DNA of 64,000 bases, taken from Fonsecaea monophora. Taxonomy: Eukaryota; Ascomycota; Eurotiomycetes; Chaetothyriales; Herpotrichiellaceae. Below, piece after piece: positions 1 to 11,601 of this stretch. The stretch covers positions 29,437 through 93,436 of the forward strand of contig NW_019174055.1 of the NCBI RefSeq assembly GCF_001642475.1. Direction: 5' to 3'. Within the stretch, counting starts at the first letter, position 1; each line of letters opens with the position of its first letter. A model generated the notes under the pieces. That model was given only the letters and a program-made list of their open reading frames with translations, ran no database searches and was not told where the DNA came from. Both the position numbers and the translations under genes were made by a program.

Positions 1-658
1 TGCCAAGGGCATGTTAGCAAGGTTGATTATCGATAGTCTAACGCGAACAAGACAAGGAAAATGAGGAGGTTGGTGTACACATTAGAGTAATTAAGTGAGG
101 GTGCATAAACTTTTCGGTGACAGGAACCCCCCCTGGCTCTGGCTCGTCTCAGTCGCCTGGCCCGACCGCCACAGAAAAAAAGGATGGTTTCATCACCCGC
201 ATGTGGCCTGACCAAGGAAAATAAAAAACCAATGCTGGGTTTTTTATTTCTTCCGCTCACAACCAGAGTCTCTCTCCCGGGCATTTCGTCATCTCCTTCC
301 CATTGAATCGGTCCGTGATTGAAGTTGTGGTCCTTGAGACATCACTCGTGATCTTTTCGGACCGCCAACTCTTCATAAACCATTGACAGATACAAGGGAC
401 GAGTTTCCTCTTGCCCGGGAGTCGTCTTCGGTTGCTCGCATTGGATCCTTTTTTTTTGGCCTTTCGTGCGGGTATAGCAAGACATGACAGTCGTTCGTTT
501 CGTTTTGTTGGTTTTGGCAATAGTAGTGACAGTAAAATAGTACAAGACAATATACCCTTTCTTGGGGGGCCTTCCTCCGGGGGGTTTCTCTACAGAATTT
601 CGATCTCTTGGCAGCAGCAAGTAAACAGAGGACAATCGAAAAATGTCGTCTGACTTAC
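1..658. other. No resolved gene; left edge
   Basis: This stretch lies downstream of the zinc-finger-like gene that starts at 1659 (minus). A further C-terminal exon of that gene might be expected here, but I could not join one in a consistent phase. Minus-strand open frames at about 257-635 and 27-284 show no recognisable domain and are rich in simple-sequence codons. It may be intron plus 3' UTR, or a divergent C-terminal tail. Confidence 0.4.
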
Positions 659-1659
659 GGGAGTGAGATCACGATCATCATCAGCCTCAGTAGCACTCGT
701 GGCAGCCTCGATCAGATCTTCCCATCTCTTGCCTTGAACCCACGCCGCTGTGGGTGGTTCGGCAGACATTGCTTTTCGGCCTTCGACGCTCAGTCGTCGG
801 GAGAAATCCTTGGCCGAAAATTCCCTAGATTTTCCGCGCTCGTGCTTGCCCTTGCGCGCATTTTGACCCATTGACGGTTTTCGGGGTCGCGGAAGTCTCT
901 CGCCACGTCGTTGGATAGGTGGTAATGATGAATATCGACTACCAGGGGACTGTAGAATGGATGGTAATAGTTCGCGTGGCCGGGTAGGCTGGAACGGTGG
1001 CAGGGTATCTTCATGAAATTGGGCGCGTAACGAGGGCAGTTCGAGACCCGACGTCTCGCGCTTGTAATCTGAGTCTGGGAAAACATCCTGGTGTGCGAAT
1101 GAGCAAAGTTCTGCCTATGGCAATGTCTGGTCTTCCAGTGATACTTACAAAATCGGAATCCCAATTGTGGAGTTGAGTGAGGGCAACAGCAGCATTGGCA
1201 GCCGCAGGGGGTTGCGCAGTCATGGTCCCTGCTCCGGTTTGTTCAAAAAGTCCACTCGTAACCGCTGCATCTTTCTCAGTATGAGCAAGGGAGGAATTCA
1301 TAGAACCAACGTACACGAGCCTTTTAGGGCAGGAAGGGTGGCAGTTGGTTGGACATGTGGGCGTTGTGAGGGAGGAGTGCTGATCATCAACTGGAAACTC
1401 TCCTCTGTAGCAGGCAACTTGGGAATATAGTGATCTGGATGGGCGCGTCGAATGTGTTCTTGCATCGACCGGTAGCGTTTTTCCTGCAAAAGTCCGGGTC
1501 AGCCATTTGGCGACGCGCATAATTGGGCTAGGATGAGCGCACCCCAATGCATCTCTTTCTGCACTGTGAGCCATCTTGGTTTGTGAGCGGACACACAACC
1601 TCATTTTCTGCATCCGTCGACACGAGAAAAGAGCTGGTGAGGGCAGGTTTGGGCGGCAT
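659..1659 (-). CDS. Conserved fungal zinc-finger-like protein (C-terminus unresolved)
   Basis: Exons read on the minus strand are 1659-1543, 1483-1315, 1270-1149 and 1087-659, which join in phase to 279 codons. The second junction (intron of only 44 bp) is the least certain. The N-terminus carries a Cys/His cluster: VVCPLTNQDGSQCRKRC, then MQEHIRRAHPDHY, which looks like a C2H2-like finger split by an intron. Further on are a proline-rich region (RPRELLPSILQSP, SSLPPIQRR) and the motif KRWEDLIEAATSATEADDDR. From memory, these blocks recur in an uncharacterised Pezizomycotina family. Relatives have, to my recollection, an extra Cys-rich C-terminal part. Here a GTAAGT donor follows 659 and no good next exon is visible. 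Function is unknown; a nuclear or regulatory role is only inferred from the finger. Confidence 0.7.
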
Positions 1660-3209
1660 TGCCTCTCAGCGCTGACCCTAACCGCAGGAGCGAGTTTTAG
1701 GAGAGAAGGACGAAGGTCGGCGGCATTGATCGGACAGTCCACAACAAGCTTGGCTGTTTTTGAGCTTGGAGGGAACCGACGTAATGATGGGTCCTCCTTC
1801 ACATGATTTGCTCGTCGGGAAGAATAGGGTCAAAGGAGACGCAACACAACAGAGTCAACTGCTGGCCGTTTTGACGAGTGTACAAGGAGACGAGGAGGAG
1901 AGAAGGAGAGGATGTCGGTTGTGACGAGAAGAGAGGGTTATTTTGGATTGATTGAGAGTTGGTGGGATGGATCAAAGAAAGAAAAAAGAGCTTTGAGCTC
2001 GGATTGAGGGGTGAGCCTCCCTAGTTACCCTAAGCTCTGTCGCTTGGGAGGGAAGAGCTTGCCCTGGTCGCTTTAGGGGCTTTAATTGGCAGTGGCAGCT
2101 TCCCTTGCTCTCCGGAGGTTCCCCTCTCTATAAGCTCAGCAAGTTGCAGCAGTTCCAAGCGCCAACGCCCGTTAACTTTTGGGCATCACCAGCTAAACCG
2201 CGCGAAATCCAGCAATGTCAGACAGCATCGACCAGGTTCGCTGGGCAGTCCATGAAGCTCGCCATGCAGTGTCAGACGTCTCTACCTCTCTGGGTCCCGG
2301 GCTTCCGATGCCCTTACAAACCAGGAACGACAACCGCTGCCTCCAATCAACCCCCACCGCCCTCACACCACTGTGTTGGCTGCCCAGCATGGCTTCTGAT
2401 CGATGACATTCCATTCTTTCATTCACGTTTCTTCCTACTGGCTCTCCAGCTGTGTAGCTAGTCAGGTACTTGGGCCAATTATAACCTTTCAGAGAGCTCT
2501 GGGTCCCCTCTCTTCACCTCACTCGAGATAGCTCTTCTCTGGGGGCTGTCGTCACCTATTTGGGAGCTTGCGATCGATGATCGGTGCTGATGCGACGCAA
2601 AAGAGAGCTCCAGCCGCCCGCTAGCATGTGCACTCCGCCAATTGTCACTCGCTGCAAGCTGGCCTGTGGCTCCAGGACAAGCTTGAGCTTGGGCCAATCC
2701 AACGGTCGGTGGGAAGGAGCTGTCTGTGCCGTCAACTCACAAAGCTATCATGCAGCATGCTGTCACGGCGGGACCTCTCGTTCGCCTGATGCGGTAGTCC
2801 TGCTGATGCAACAATGTGTCGCATCCAAAGACCACCAGCTCGGACCTCGCTTCCGGTGGGGAAGAAAAGAGATGGGAATGTTGCAAACAACCAGGAACCA
2901 TGGAAATAGGGTGCACCAACACGGCAGACCTGTCACCACGGAAAAGAAGTGACAACAATTTCCTTATCGGACCAGCGGGCAAATCGAGGTAAGTGGCTGT
3001 CGGGTACCAAGAAATCTCAGGGTAGCACAAAAGTTCGATGACTGAAGACCTTAAAAGTCGTTGACCTACAACAGTAGGCTCGTGGTGTGCTATTCGAAAT
3101 CTGTCTGATCAACATGAACTTCAAAAAAAATCGTGACCAGGACTCAACGAGCCTTCACCATAGCTCCCTCCAATTTGAATACGGGCATCCATCTTACGGG
3201 CTGAACGGA
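1660..3209. other. Intergenic region
   Basis: This holds the upstream region of the zinc-finger-like gene (minus) and the 3' side of the MOSC gene (minus). Open frames of 60-120 codons occur on both strands but overlap each other and show no domain, convincing start or splice structure. I see no RNA gene or mobile element. Confidence 0.5.
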
Positions 3210-4281
3210 CTAAAACCCCTTCACATACTTGTGCGCATCGGTAATCTCCATGACCTCGAATCGCATTCCTACTTCAACATTCCCTTCATTCCTTGGACAA
3301 CATAGCATTCCGAAACAGGGTTTGAACTTGATGCCCTCATCCACCCTGCGATAACTGACCAACAGATCCCAAGGCTGGTGGGCATCCTTCTCTGCGGTAT
3401 CGGGATCGACATTGGGTACCGTGCAGCGAGCACATCTCGCGACCACATCAACGTCAATGGCATGTAAGTTGCCGCCTGTGAGTGTAGTCCAGTACGAAGA
3501 GTCGCCGTTGATTCGCACTTTCTTCCATGAGTCTTCGGACCATGGCTCTCCACCTTTGATTATGATGTTTGGGCGAAACCGCTCAATGGTAATTTCGCTT
3601 TCGCCTTTCTCCTTCAACCTCGAGTTCAGTTCGGCAAGCGATGATTCAGACGCGATCTGAATAGGGAGGACGTCCGGAAAATTGACGCTTTCTGTACGTC
3701 CTAGTCGGTCAGGAGAGCCATTGCCGGAGCATATCCTTGGCTCAGGACCCTTCATCACCAGGCGAACTTCTTCCCCGAAAAACTCGTGGAAAAGACCTAG
3801 CATCTTTGGATCCGTGTACGCATAGGCGTCGGTGATAAACTCCCAGATGTCGACCGAAACTTCTTTGGTGTTGTCACTGAGCCACTCCTGACTAGGGTGA
3901 ATAGGCACCTTGACTTGCTTGGCCGTGTCGTGGCCTATGGTTATCACTAGGCTGTCCGAGTCGTGATCAAGTGCGGTATTGATCAATGTCATCTGTGGTT
4001 TTGTGCGGATGGTGATGAATTTGTTGCTGCTATCAATGAACTAAACGCCTCCACCATGTATCGTCAGCCATCACCGGTAGGGAAACTGCAGCATGCGTTT
4101 GGGTGTCATGCACTTCTCAGAGGAAGAGCGGCGTTGCTGGTCGAGAATGAGGACTCACCATCCATCGTCTATCCAGCTCCAATCCCTGCCTGGTCAATCT
4201 CGCCGACTTTAGAGAGATCCCTCGGCATGACTTGATGGGATAGATGCGCAGAGCTGTGATCTCCGAAGTTGTGTATGTCAT
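3210..4281 (-). CDS. MOSC domain protein, mARC/YcbX-like
   Basis: Two exons, 4281-4159 and 4040-3210, give 317 aa; the intron starts GTGAGT and ends TTTAG. The start MTYTTSEITALRIYPIKSCRG opens directly into the MOSC N-terminal beta-barrel domain (YPIKSCRG, then GLELDRRWM). The C-terminal MOSC domain shows FRPNIIIKGGEPWSEDSW and a cysteine block RCARCTVPNVDPDT, where family members place the molybdenum-binding cysteine. Length fits mitochondrial amidoxime-reducing components and their fungal relatives, which reduce N-hydroxylated substrates with cytochrome b5 and its reductase. No clear mitochondrial presequence is visible. It is head to head with PUS1, about 500 bp apart. The family assignment is firm; the substrate is not known. 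Confidence 0.9.
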
Positions 4282-4780
4282 TTTTATTCGTATCTGATGG
4301 GGTTTCTTTTTTCCTTTGGATCAGATTGTTTGAGTGCGCTCAAATGGAAAGTTGTATGGGAGGAAAGGGTTGTGGAGATAGGTGGGAAGGACTTGAATAT
4401 ATCTCTATCTGACGATGTTGGTCACTATTTCCTCATCGAATGTCATTACCGCTCCGAGTGAACAACTGGGGTCTATCACATGAAAGATACGAACGTCACA
4501 GCTCAACTATAGCAGCGATAGTTACCCCTAAAACGGCAACGCACAATCGGTGTCACATTCCATTTATGGTAATAATGGGCGAATGACTTGTCACGCCCGC
4601 GGAACTACGAGACTATGGCTGACTGGGCATTTCACCTACGGGAAGAAGCGGCATGAATGCTTTCGTCCAATCCGATTCCGCACTTGTTGAACCAGGGCTT
4701 AAGAAATTTCAAAATAGGTATGCAGCCTCGACCAATGTGATAGCCTCGTCTTTTGTTTTCATGTTCTACAGGTCGCCAAT
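4282..4780. promoter_or_regulatory. Divergent intergenic region, MOSC gene / PUS1
   Basis: About 500 bp separate the start codons of two divergent genes, so both promoters must lie here or overlap. No single TATA or operator-like site stands out by eye. Confidence 0.4.
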
Positions 4781-6914
4781 ATGGAGACTGGCATTTCGAA
4801 GGCCCCGGCGCCAGGTGCGCCCGAAGGTCCCTCTACCACTAGCGTCGAGTCCGAGTCGAAGCCTCCAACCTCTCACCAAAGTGGAGCAACGCATGTTCGT
4901 GAACAGGAAGGAGGTGGTTCAGATGCAAGACGTTCGAATCAGAATGGCGCTACAAGGCGAGATGCCCGAGGTGGTCGAGGAGGTCGTCAGGGCAAGAAGA
5001 GAGATATGGGGAGGAAGGAGTGGGCGTAAGTTTTTTTTCTTTTCTCTTCAGAATGAACATACATATAGAGGCAGTCCGCGAGGGGTTTGTTTCGGTCACT
5101 TCTCACATTTTCTCGGGAATCTTCAAAGACTGACTTGCTAAGTAAGACCAAAGTAGACAAGCGCCAACGGAACGATGACGAGCAAGCCGCCAAACGCCAA
5201 CGCATCGACCAAGGCAAGGAGGAACTACCGATTTACGCTACAAAGTTCAGCGAGGAGGTGCTTGCGGCCGAGGAGAGAAGACCTAAAAAGAAGGTTGCTG
5301 TCCTTATTGGATACGCTGGAACTGGCTACAAGGGGATGCAACTGTAAGGTTGACGGTGCGACTGTTTCATGCTAGAGACTGACTCCCATGGGGTTTAGAG
5401 CGCATGACCAGAAAACGATCGAAGGAGACCTCTTCCAAGCCTTCGTTGCGGCCGGCGCCATATCCAAAGCCAACGCTGACGATCCCAAGAAGTCTTCCTT
5501 TGTGCGGTGCGCGCGGACCGACAAGGGTGTCCATGCCGCCGGCAACGTGATATCACTGAAGTTGATCATCGAAGACGAAGACATAGTAAAGAAGATCAAC
5601 GAAAATCTGGTCCCCCAAATTCGGGTCTGGGGGTATGAACGGACCAGTAACAGTTTCAGTGCTTATCAATTGGTCGACTCCCGGATATATGAGTATCTCA
5701 TCCCTACACACAGCTTCCTACCACCACACCCGAGCAGTTTTCTTGCGAGGAACTGTGAAAAATGGGCAGAGAAGAAGGGTGACGTGGACGGGTACAGAAA
5801 GAGACAGGAAGAAGTATTGGGATACTGGGAACGGGTGGACGAGGAGATGATCAAGCCGATTCTGGCGGAATACGACGAAGAGATTCGTGCCATTCTGGAG
5901 AAGGCACTGTGGCTGAAAACAGAAGGTGACTACGACCGGGCCAGTGGTGCAGACCTGTCAGTTCCTACGACTACGGAGGTTGAAGGAGACGTTTCCAAAC
6001 CAGAGTTGCCGCAAGAAGCGGAAGGCAAAGGTGCAGAATCGCAGGGCAAGCTTCCTGTAGACAGCAACAATAACGAAGAAAACACCTCCCCAGCAGAAGA
6101 CTCAACAGATCCATCCAAACTACCGCGATCGCGTATCCTCGAAGAAGCTACGAAACGGATCCGGCAGGCCTATATCGCCGCCAAACGAGCCTACCGCATT
6201 GCCCCTGAACGACTCGACCGGATCCAAGAGGCACTCAACCTGTTTGTGGGCACACGCAATTTTCACAACTACACCGTCCAGAAGACTTTCAAGGATCCCA
6301 GCGCAAAGCGAGTCATCAAATCCTTCCTTGTCAATAGGACGCCCATCCTTATCAACGGCACAGAGTGGCTGAGTATGAAAGTGCACGGGCAGAGTTTTAT
6401 GATGCACCAGATCCGCAAGATGGTCGGGATGGTCGCGCTCGTCGTGCGTTGTGGATGTGAGCCTAAGCGACTGGTAGAGAGCATGGGACCTGACAGACTG
6501 TCCATCCCCAAAGCTCCTAGCTTGGGTCTTCTGCTCGAACGTCCGGTATTCGAATCATACAACAAGCGTGCCAAAGACTCACTCGCCAAAGAAGCCATCG
6601 ACTTTGACAAATACAAGGAGGAGATGGACAAGTTCAAGCAGGAACAAATCTACGAGCGCATGTACCGGGACGAGGAGAAGGACAACATCTTTGGCAATTT
6701 CTTCAATCACGTCGACAACTTTCCTAGCGAGCCCTTTTTGTTTGTCACCTCAGGCGGCATCGAAGCAACAAGGACGAAACCGTTGGTTGGGGCGATCGAG
6801 AAAGACGAGACAAAGGGTGCGGACGCTCTATTGAATGATGGGGATGTCGGTGTCGACGACGAGGACAGCGATGCGGACAATACTGTCAAGGATAACCATG
6901 GTGACGAAGGCTGA
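4781..6914 (+). CDS. PUS1: tRNA pseudouridine synthase 1 (TruA family)
   Basis: Exons 4781-5025, 5143-5343 and 5399-6914 give 653 aa. The first acceptor is an AAG at 5140-5142, chosen because it alone restores the frame into KTKVDKRQR. The core starts with KKVAVLIGYAGTGYKGMQL; the catalytic block is RCARTDKGVHAAGN, with the nucleophilic Asp at about residue 190. Later family motifs are NFHNYTVQKTFKDPSAKR and SFMMHQIRKMVGM. Pus1 isomerises uridines in tRNAs and some snRNA and mRNA sites in the nucleus. The N-terminus is basic and glycine/arginine rich (GGRGGRQGKKRDMGRKEW), consistent with nuclear or RNA contact. An acidic low-complexity insert sits between the two catalytic halves, and the C-terminus is acidic. 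Longer than yeast Pus1, mostly through these disordered parts. Confidence 0.93.
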
Positions 6915-7962
6915 TGCTTTTCTCCTCAAAAGCGTGGATTTTGAGGCCTACAAGGCAACATGGCCATGACTAGAGAGTACCTATTGATAGTGTATCTTGT
7001 CAAGCCACTCTTCTCTTGTGCTGCATTGCGCATACTCATGACTGCGGTACAACAGAAAGTATTTGAGCCTTTCTTTATGCTTGGTAGAGCTTGGCCGTTG
7101 ACGAGTCTACCTGGGTACGTAGAGAGATGGTTGAGGCTTTTTTTATATCAGTAAGTCTGTAAGCATGTCTAACAAAGCACATCACACTACTTATCATACC
7201 GTAGTGAGGACTTCTTTGGTGGTCTTTTAACCTCGTCGTTCGATAGTCCCTATACCGTTGCCACATCACATGCCTAGTTACAGTACTGCGCCGAGTACCT
7301 TTCTTCTTCAAAGTCCATGGCTGTACCGTGACACGCATTTTCCATCACCAGACTGGGAATCTGAGAGCTACCGCCATCCATCCCTCACTCCTGCTCATTT
7401 GTCTGTCTCTCACCCCGTTCACGAAACCCACACATGACGGCGCAGAACTCGGACTCGAACTCAAATCTGAACCTCTTGCTCCTCCCGATCCTCCTCCTCC
7501 TCCTCGCAACCCCCTTCAGGTATTCTGACGCCCATCCACGCCGTCGCCGCCGCCGCCGCCGCCGCTCTCGGCTCTCTATCATCAGCGTCCTCGCGGTCGT
7601 CCTTATTGGGAACGGTGCTGTGGGAAGCATTCCAAATCTGTCTGGGCATGCAGACGGGACTGAGTTCCAGCGTGGTGAATCAGAGCGAATTCCCGGCCTT
7701 CGTGGCCATGACCACGGGTGTAAGGTTGTTCTCTCTGTCTCTCTGTCTCTTCGGTGTGAGACAAATGTTAATATGCATACAGTATGTCTTCCGCGTTCGA
7801 GAACCAGGCTACGGTCATGTACCTTCAGAGCTAGCTGGGCAAGGAAGTGGTTACCATGTAATAATAATAATAAGGACGGCTGGACTTTCTTCTCCTCACG
7901 TTTCACTTGTTGCGTCGAGAAAAAAAAAACCTAATTGTATCGTTATGCGTTATGCGACCAAC
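6915..7962. other. Convergent intergenic region with simple repeats
   Basis: This lies between the 3' ends of PUS1 (plus) and RPA135 (minus). It contains a CTC-type trinucleotide run near 7485-7506, a GCC/CGC run near 7540-7565, a TCTGTCTC run near 7730-7752 and a short ATA run near 7860-7872. A plus-strand frame from 7434 (MTAQNSDSNSNLNLLLLPI) begins with a hydrophobic stretch but then runs into the arginine-coding GCC repeat. I do not trust it as a gene. Confidence 0.5.
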
Positions 7963-10900
7963 TTAACCCTCAATCTCAAACGTCGTCCTCACCCCCATGG
8001 CCGCCAGCTCAACATCCAGATACCTCAAAACTCCAGGCACGTTGACCACGGTCGTGTCGTCACCACCGACAAACTTCCTTCCCGCCCCGTCCTCCCACAC
8101 GGTAATCTTCGCATCGTCAAACGTCGCGGGCCTCGCACAGGCCCGACACCTCACGATGCCGCTCGGCTCGACCCTGCCGCCTCGCCGCTTGATGGTGAAC
8201 TGGTTCGGCACCATCATGGTGCTCAAGAAGCTGCCGCAGGCGCGACAGACCCAGGCGCGCTGCTTGTCGCTACAGTCCATGAGTCGGTCTTGGAGGAGGT
8301 ACGCGCAGCCGTGCGCGATCAGCGAGTCGCGCTCCATTTCGCCGACGCGGATGCCGCCGCCCTTTGCTCGTCCCTTGATGGGCTGGCCGTGCAGGGCGTT
8401 GACGGGCCCCGTCGTGCGCACCTGGAACTTGTCGCTGACCATGTGTCTCAGGCGCTGGTAGTAGACGACGCCGATGTAGATGTCCGCCGCGAACTCTTTG
8501 CCCGTGATGCCGCTGTACATGGGCTCGTTGCCGTAGAAGTTGTAGCCGGCCTGCAGGAGCTGCTCGCCGAAGAAGTTACCCGCCGTATGGTCCTCGTCGA
8601 ACGAGAAGGGTGTGCAGTCCTGCGCGAGGCCGTGGAGGGCTCCAGATTTGCCGGCCAGGGACTCGACGAACATGCCGATGGTCATTCGAGAGGGAAAGGC
8701 GTGCGGGTTGATGATGACGTCGGGTTGGATGCCTGATTCGCTGTAGGGCATGTCCTCGCTGGGCCACAGCATCGAACAGACGCCCTTTTGGCCGTGCCTC
8801 GACGAGAACTTGTCGCCGATGACGGGCCGTCGGGGAATCCGGTACTTGATACTGATCGCCTGGCAGGGCTGGTCTCCCGTCTCGGCGCCAATCAGTCTGA
8901 TTTGGTCAATGTACGCCTCCTCGGCGTCCTTGTACTTGAAGTACATGGTGTTTCCGTCCAGGTTCTTCAGCTTGCCTTCGGACGGATCGAACATGACACT
9001 GTGGTAGGCGAGAACGATCGATCCCTCGCCGACTTTGGTCCCAATGGCGGGCAGGCCGTCGGGATCGAGCGCTTGAACCGCCTCGGGTGAGATATTCGGG
9101 TCGCCTTCTGCGAAGCCAAAGAGAGACTTGATTTCGGTCTTTGACCGCGCTGCCCTTGAGTCTTCATTGAGCCTGTACACTTTGGTCTTGTAGATGACAC
9201 CATCGCCGAAACCCCGTTCGTGAGAGGACTTGTTGATTATCATGGCATCGTCCATGTCGTAGCCTGTGTATGAGATAACGGCCACGACGGCGTTCATTCC
9301 GTTGGGGAAGTTGTCCAGGCCGTACTCGTTGTACAACGGAGGTCTTACGACCGGCGTCTGCCCAGTCTGGAGCAGATACGCTTTGTTGTCTGTTCGGCAC
9401 ATCATGTTGGACGAAGGAGTACCCATTGCTTGCTTGCTCATTTGACACTGGTACATGTTTCGAGGTGACTGGTTGAAATCCGAGAAAGGCGTCATGTTCG
9501 CAAGGATTGATAGGACATTGGTCGGCTTGAACTCGATATGAGTTGTCAAACTAGGTATGATGTCCGCGTCCACACAAGCAATGTTCATGTACTGCTGCTC
9601 AAACGGACCAATGTAGTCGGGTTTATCTGACGGAATGTACTTGACAGGTCGTAGCATCCGCGACGGATCAGTGAAGAGGTACAAGCCGGGATAGAGACCG
9701 CCATTCGAGGTAGGAACATGGCCGATTTCCATTTCATTCGGAATGCTGTGTTGGCCATTCACCTTCCAATGTCGGAGAAGCTGGGAAATTTCCCTCGCCC
9801 TCTTTGCAGAGCAGTAACCCAATATACGACCATCGAGTTGGACCGATATACTCTCGCTGACAGTCATTGAAGGTACGGAAGCCAGTCCGAGCTGCACGAC
9901 CGCTTTCTCAATACCTGAAGTATCAATCCGCTTGATTTGGACTTGGCACTGGTGGGCTAGATGGTTCAGAAGACCGCATGGGGCCCCATCTGGAGTGTGA
10001 ACGGGGCAGAGAAATCCCCAACTCTCCGGCAATAGTTTGCGTACTGTCGTGGTCTTTAGCTGTGCAAAAAAGGCACCTCGATGTATACACCGGAAGTGAC
10101 TGATGAATCGATAGAAATTGATCTTCTCGGCCATGATTGTATAGCCTGATACTTGAGATTGATCGAGCCCTGTTTGACTGACCAGATTTCCTGTAGAGAG
10201 GAAGTATTCCAGCTTCCCTGCAATGTTTTCGTTTGTCCTCCTGACTATTTTCGGAAGGAAGTCGGCCTCGAATGAGGGATCTGTGAATTTGGCGTCGTTC
10301 TTAGCCCGAAGCCATTCTCGAGCCGTAGCACCGATACCCATCAGCCATTCGTAGATGTTTTCCTTTAAAATCATACCGTACAGGAAGCCTCCGAGCAGAA
10401 CCTCTTGACTGGAAACAGCGTCGGGGTTGTCTAGAGCGCAATCGCCTGCAGCAAGCGCGTACAGCTTTCTGATCATGAACAGAATCAGCTGGAATTTGTC
10501 GTTATTTTGAGTGGGAGTAACATCGACGTTGCCGAGATGTGGTAGGACAATCTTCCTCAGAAACTCCTCGCCTACTTTCTCATCAGACATGGTGATAGGC
10601 TGCATCAGAACCGGTCGGAATTTCTCTCCGAGATATGCCAGTGTCTGTGTCCTCGTTTTGAGATTGTATGCTTTGTATGTCCGCAGGAGGAGCTCAGTCC
10701 GATCGGCGACAAAGGAGCTGGGTGTTTTGTTAGAGGACGACGCGCCGATGATGCCCTCGGCAATCTCATGGTCGTTTGTGTCCACTAGAGCTTTGAGGAT
10801 CATGACCACAGGAACCAGATATTCGTTCTTCCTCCACGAGAATCTGAACGTGACGTTCCCATCCGTCAGGTAGTGGAGGACATTGGTATGCGAAGTCTGA

Positions 10901-11601
10901 TCTGGCCGTACAGACCGAATCTGGATCGCGAGCTTCGAAAAGGTAGGGCCTCTCGCAGCAAACGCCGGTCTTGAAATGGCCATGGGATAGTTCCTCCTTG
11001 TCGCAATCAGCATGCGGATGAGCTTTTCGTTCCCATTGACAATAAAATAGCCGCCCATCTCTTCAGACTCTTCCTTGTGGCGTACCATCTGTGCGGGCGA
11101 GAACTTCTCGAGGTGACACCTGTTGGACCGTAACATGATTGGCATCTGTCCAAGATCCCGTATTGATTCCTGCCACTCGCCATTGTTCAACCTGTACTGT
11201 AACCTGGCTCTTAATCTTCCTCTATAAGTTGTGTGCCGCTCCCGGCATTCGGACGGGTATATGTTGCGGTCTTCAAAGCTGAATTTGTTGCTTGGAGGGA
11301 GCGTAGGTTTCTCGAGTATGAGTTCCGTCACTCTCAGGTCAAGCTTATTGCGTTGAATCGCACGGCTCGGGTTTCGCAGATCGCCATCGACAACTGTGTG
11401 GATTCCAATGTCTTTGAGCCCGGCATCAATGAGGTTTTCGTCCCATAGAGCATTGAAGGACTCAATATGCGGCTTCACTGCGGCCTGAAGCGCAGGAAAG
11501 GCGCTGCGATCTTTCGGCGTGTTTCTGAAGAGCTTATGGCGGCGGACAGTGTCGTACTCTACCGACCATTTGGTGCTGGTCTGTGTCATTGTCGCCGACA
11601 T
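7963..11601 (-). CDS. RPA135: DNA-directed RNA polymerase I second-largest subunit
   Basis: A single exon gives 1212 aa from the ATG at 11601. The frame is open 18 codons further, but that upstream part has no ATG, and KWSVEYDTVRRHKLFRNTP matches the expected N-terminus. Hallmarks of the second-largest polymerase subunit are present: the lobe and protrusion regions, WGFLCPVHTPDGAPCGLLNHL, the hybrid-binding block GDKFSSRHGQKG near residue 925 and GIQPDVIINPHAFPSRMTIG. The C-terminal clamp has four zinc-ligand cysteines (VCRACGS and VRCRAC). Features favouring Pol I over Pol II and III are the overall N-terminal sequence and length close to yeast A135 (1203 aa). With A190 it forms the active centre that transcribes 35S rDNA in the nucleolus. 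Confidence 0.96.
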   Translation of the reverse strand: MSATMTQTSTKWSVEYDTVRRHKLFRNTPKDRSAFPALQAAVKPHIESFNALWDENLIDAGLKDIGIHTVVDGDLRNPSRAIQRNKLDLRVTELILEKPTLPPSNKFSFEDRNIYPSECRERHTTYRGRLRARLQYRLNNGEWQESIRDLGQMPIMLRSNRCHLEKFSPAQMVRHKEESEEMGGYFIVNGNEKLIRMLIATRRNYPMAISRPAFAARGPTFSKLAIQIRSVRPDQTSHTNVLHYLTDGNVTFRFSWRKNEYLVPVVMILKALVDTNDHEIAEGIIGASSSNKTPSSFVADRTELLLRTYKAYNLKTRTQTLAYLGEKFRPVLMQPITMSDEKVGEEFLRKIVLPHLGNVDVTPTQNNDKFQLILFMIRKLYALAAGDCALDNPDAVSSQEVLLGGFLYGMILKENIYEWLMGIGATAREWLRAKNDAKFTDPSFEADFLPKIVRRTNENIAGKLEYFLSTGNLVSQTGLDQSQVSGYTIMAEKINFYRFISHFRCIHRGAFFAQLKTTTVRKLLPESWGFLCPVHTPDGAPCGLLNHLAHQCQVQIKRIDTSGIEKAVVQLGLASVPSMTVSESISVQLDGRILGYCSAKRAREISQLLRHWKVNGQHSIPNEMEIGHVPTSNGGLYPGLYLFTDPSRMLRPVKYIPSDKPDYIGPFEQQYMNIACVDADIIPSLTTHIEFKPTNVLSILANMTPFSDFNQSPRNMYQCQMSKQAMGTPSSNMMCRTDNKAYLLQTGQTPVVRPPLYNEYGLDNFPNGMNAVVAVISYTGYDMDDAMIINKSSHERGFGDGVIYKTKVYRLNEDSRAARSKTEIKSLFGFAEGDPNISPEAVQALDPDGLPAIGTKVGEGSIVLAYHSVMFDPSEGKLKNLDGNTMYFKYKDAEEAYIDQIRLIGAETGDQPCQAISIKYRIPRRPVIGDKFSSRHGQKGVCSMLWPSEDMPYSESGIQPDVIINPHAFPSRMTIGMFVESLAGKSGALHGLAQDCTPFSFDEDHTAGNFFGEQLLQAGYNFYGNEPMYSGITGKEFAADIYIGVVYYQRLRHMVSDKFQVRTTGPVNALHGQPIKGRAKGGGIRVGEMERDSLIAHGCAYLLQDRLMDCSDKQRAWVCRACGSFLSTMMVPNQFTIKRRGGRVEPSGIVRCRACARPATFDDAKITVWEDGAGRKFVGGDDTTVVNVPGVLRYLDVELAAMGVRTTFEIEG

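Noticed and set aside
7434..7934. Possible small secreted or membrane protein (MTAQNSDSNSNLNLLLLPI start)
   Set aside because: The signal-like part comes from a CTC repeat and is followed by a poly-arginine run from a GCC repeat; no conserved part.
7606..8736. 376-codon plus-strand frame
   Set aside because: Mostly antisense to the end of RPA135; its arginine/alanine/valine-rich sequence is the mirror of a GC-rich coding strand.
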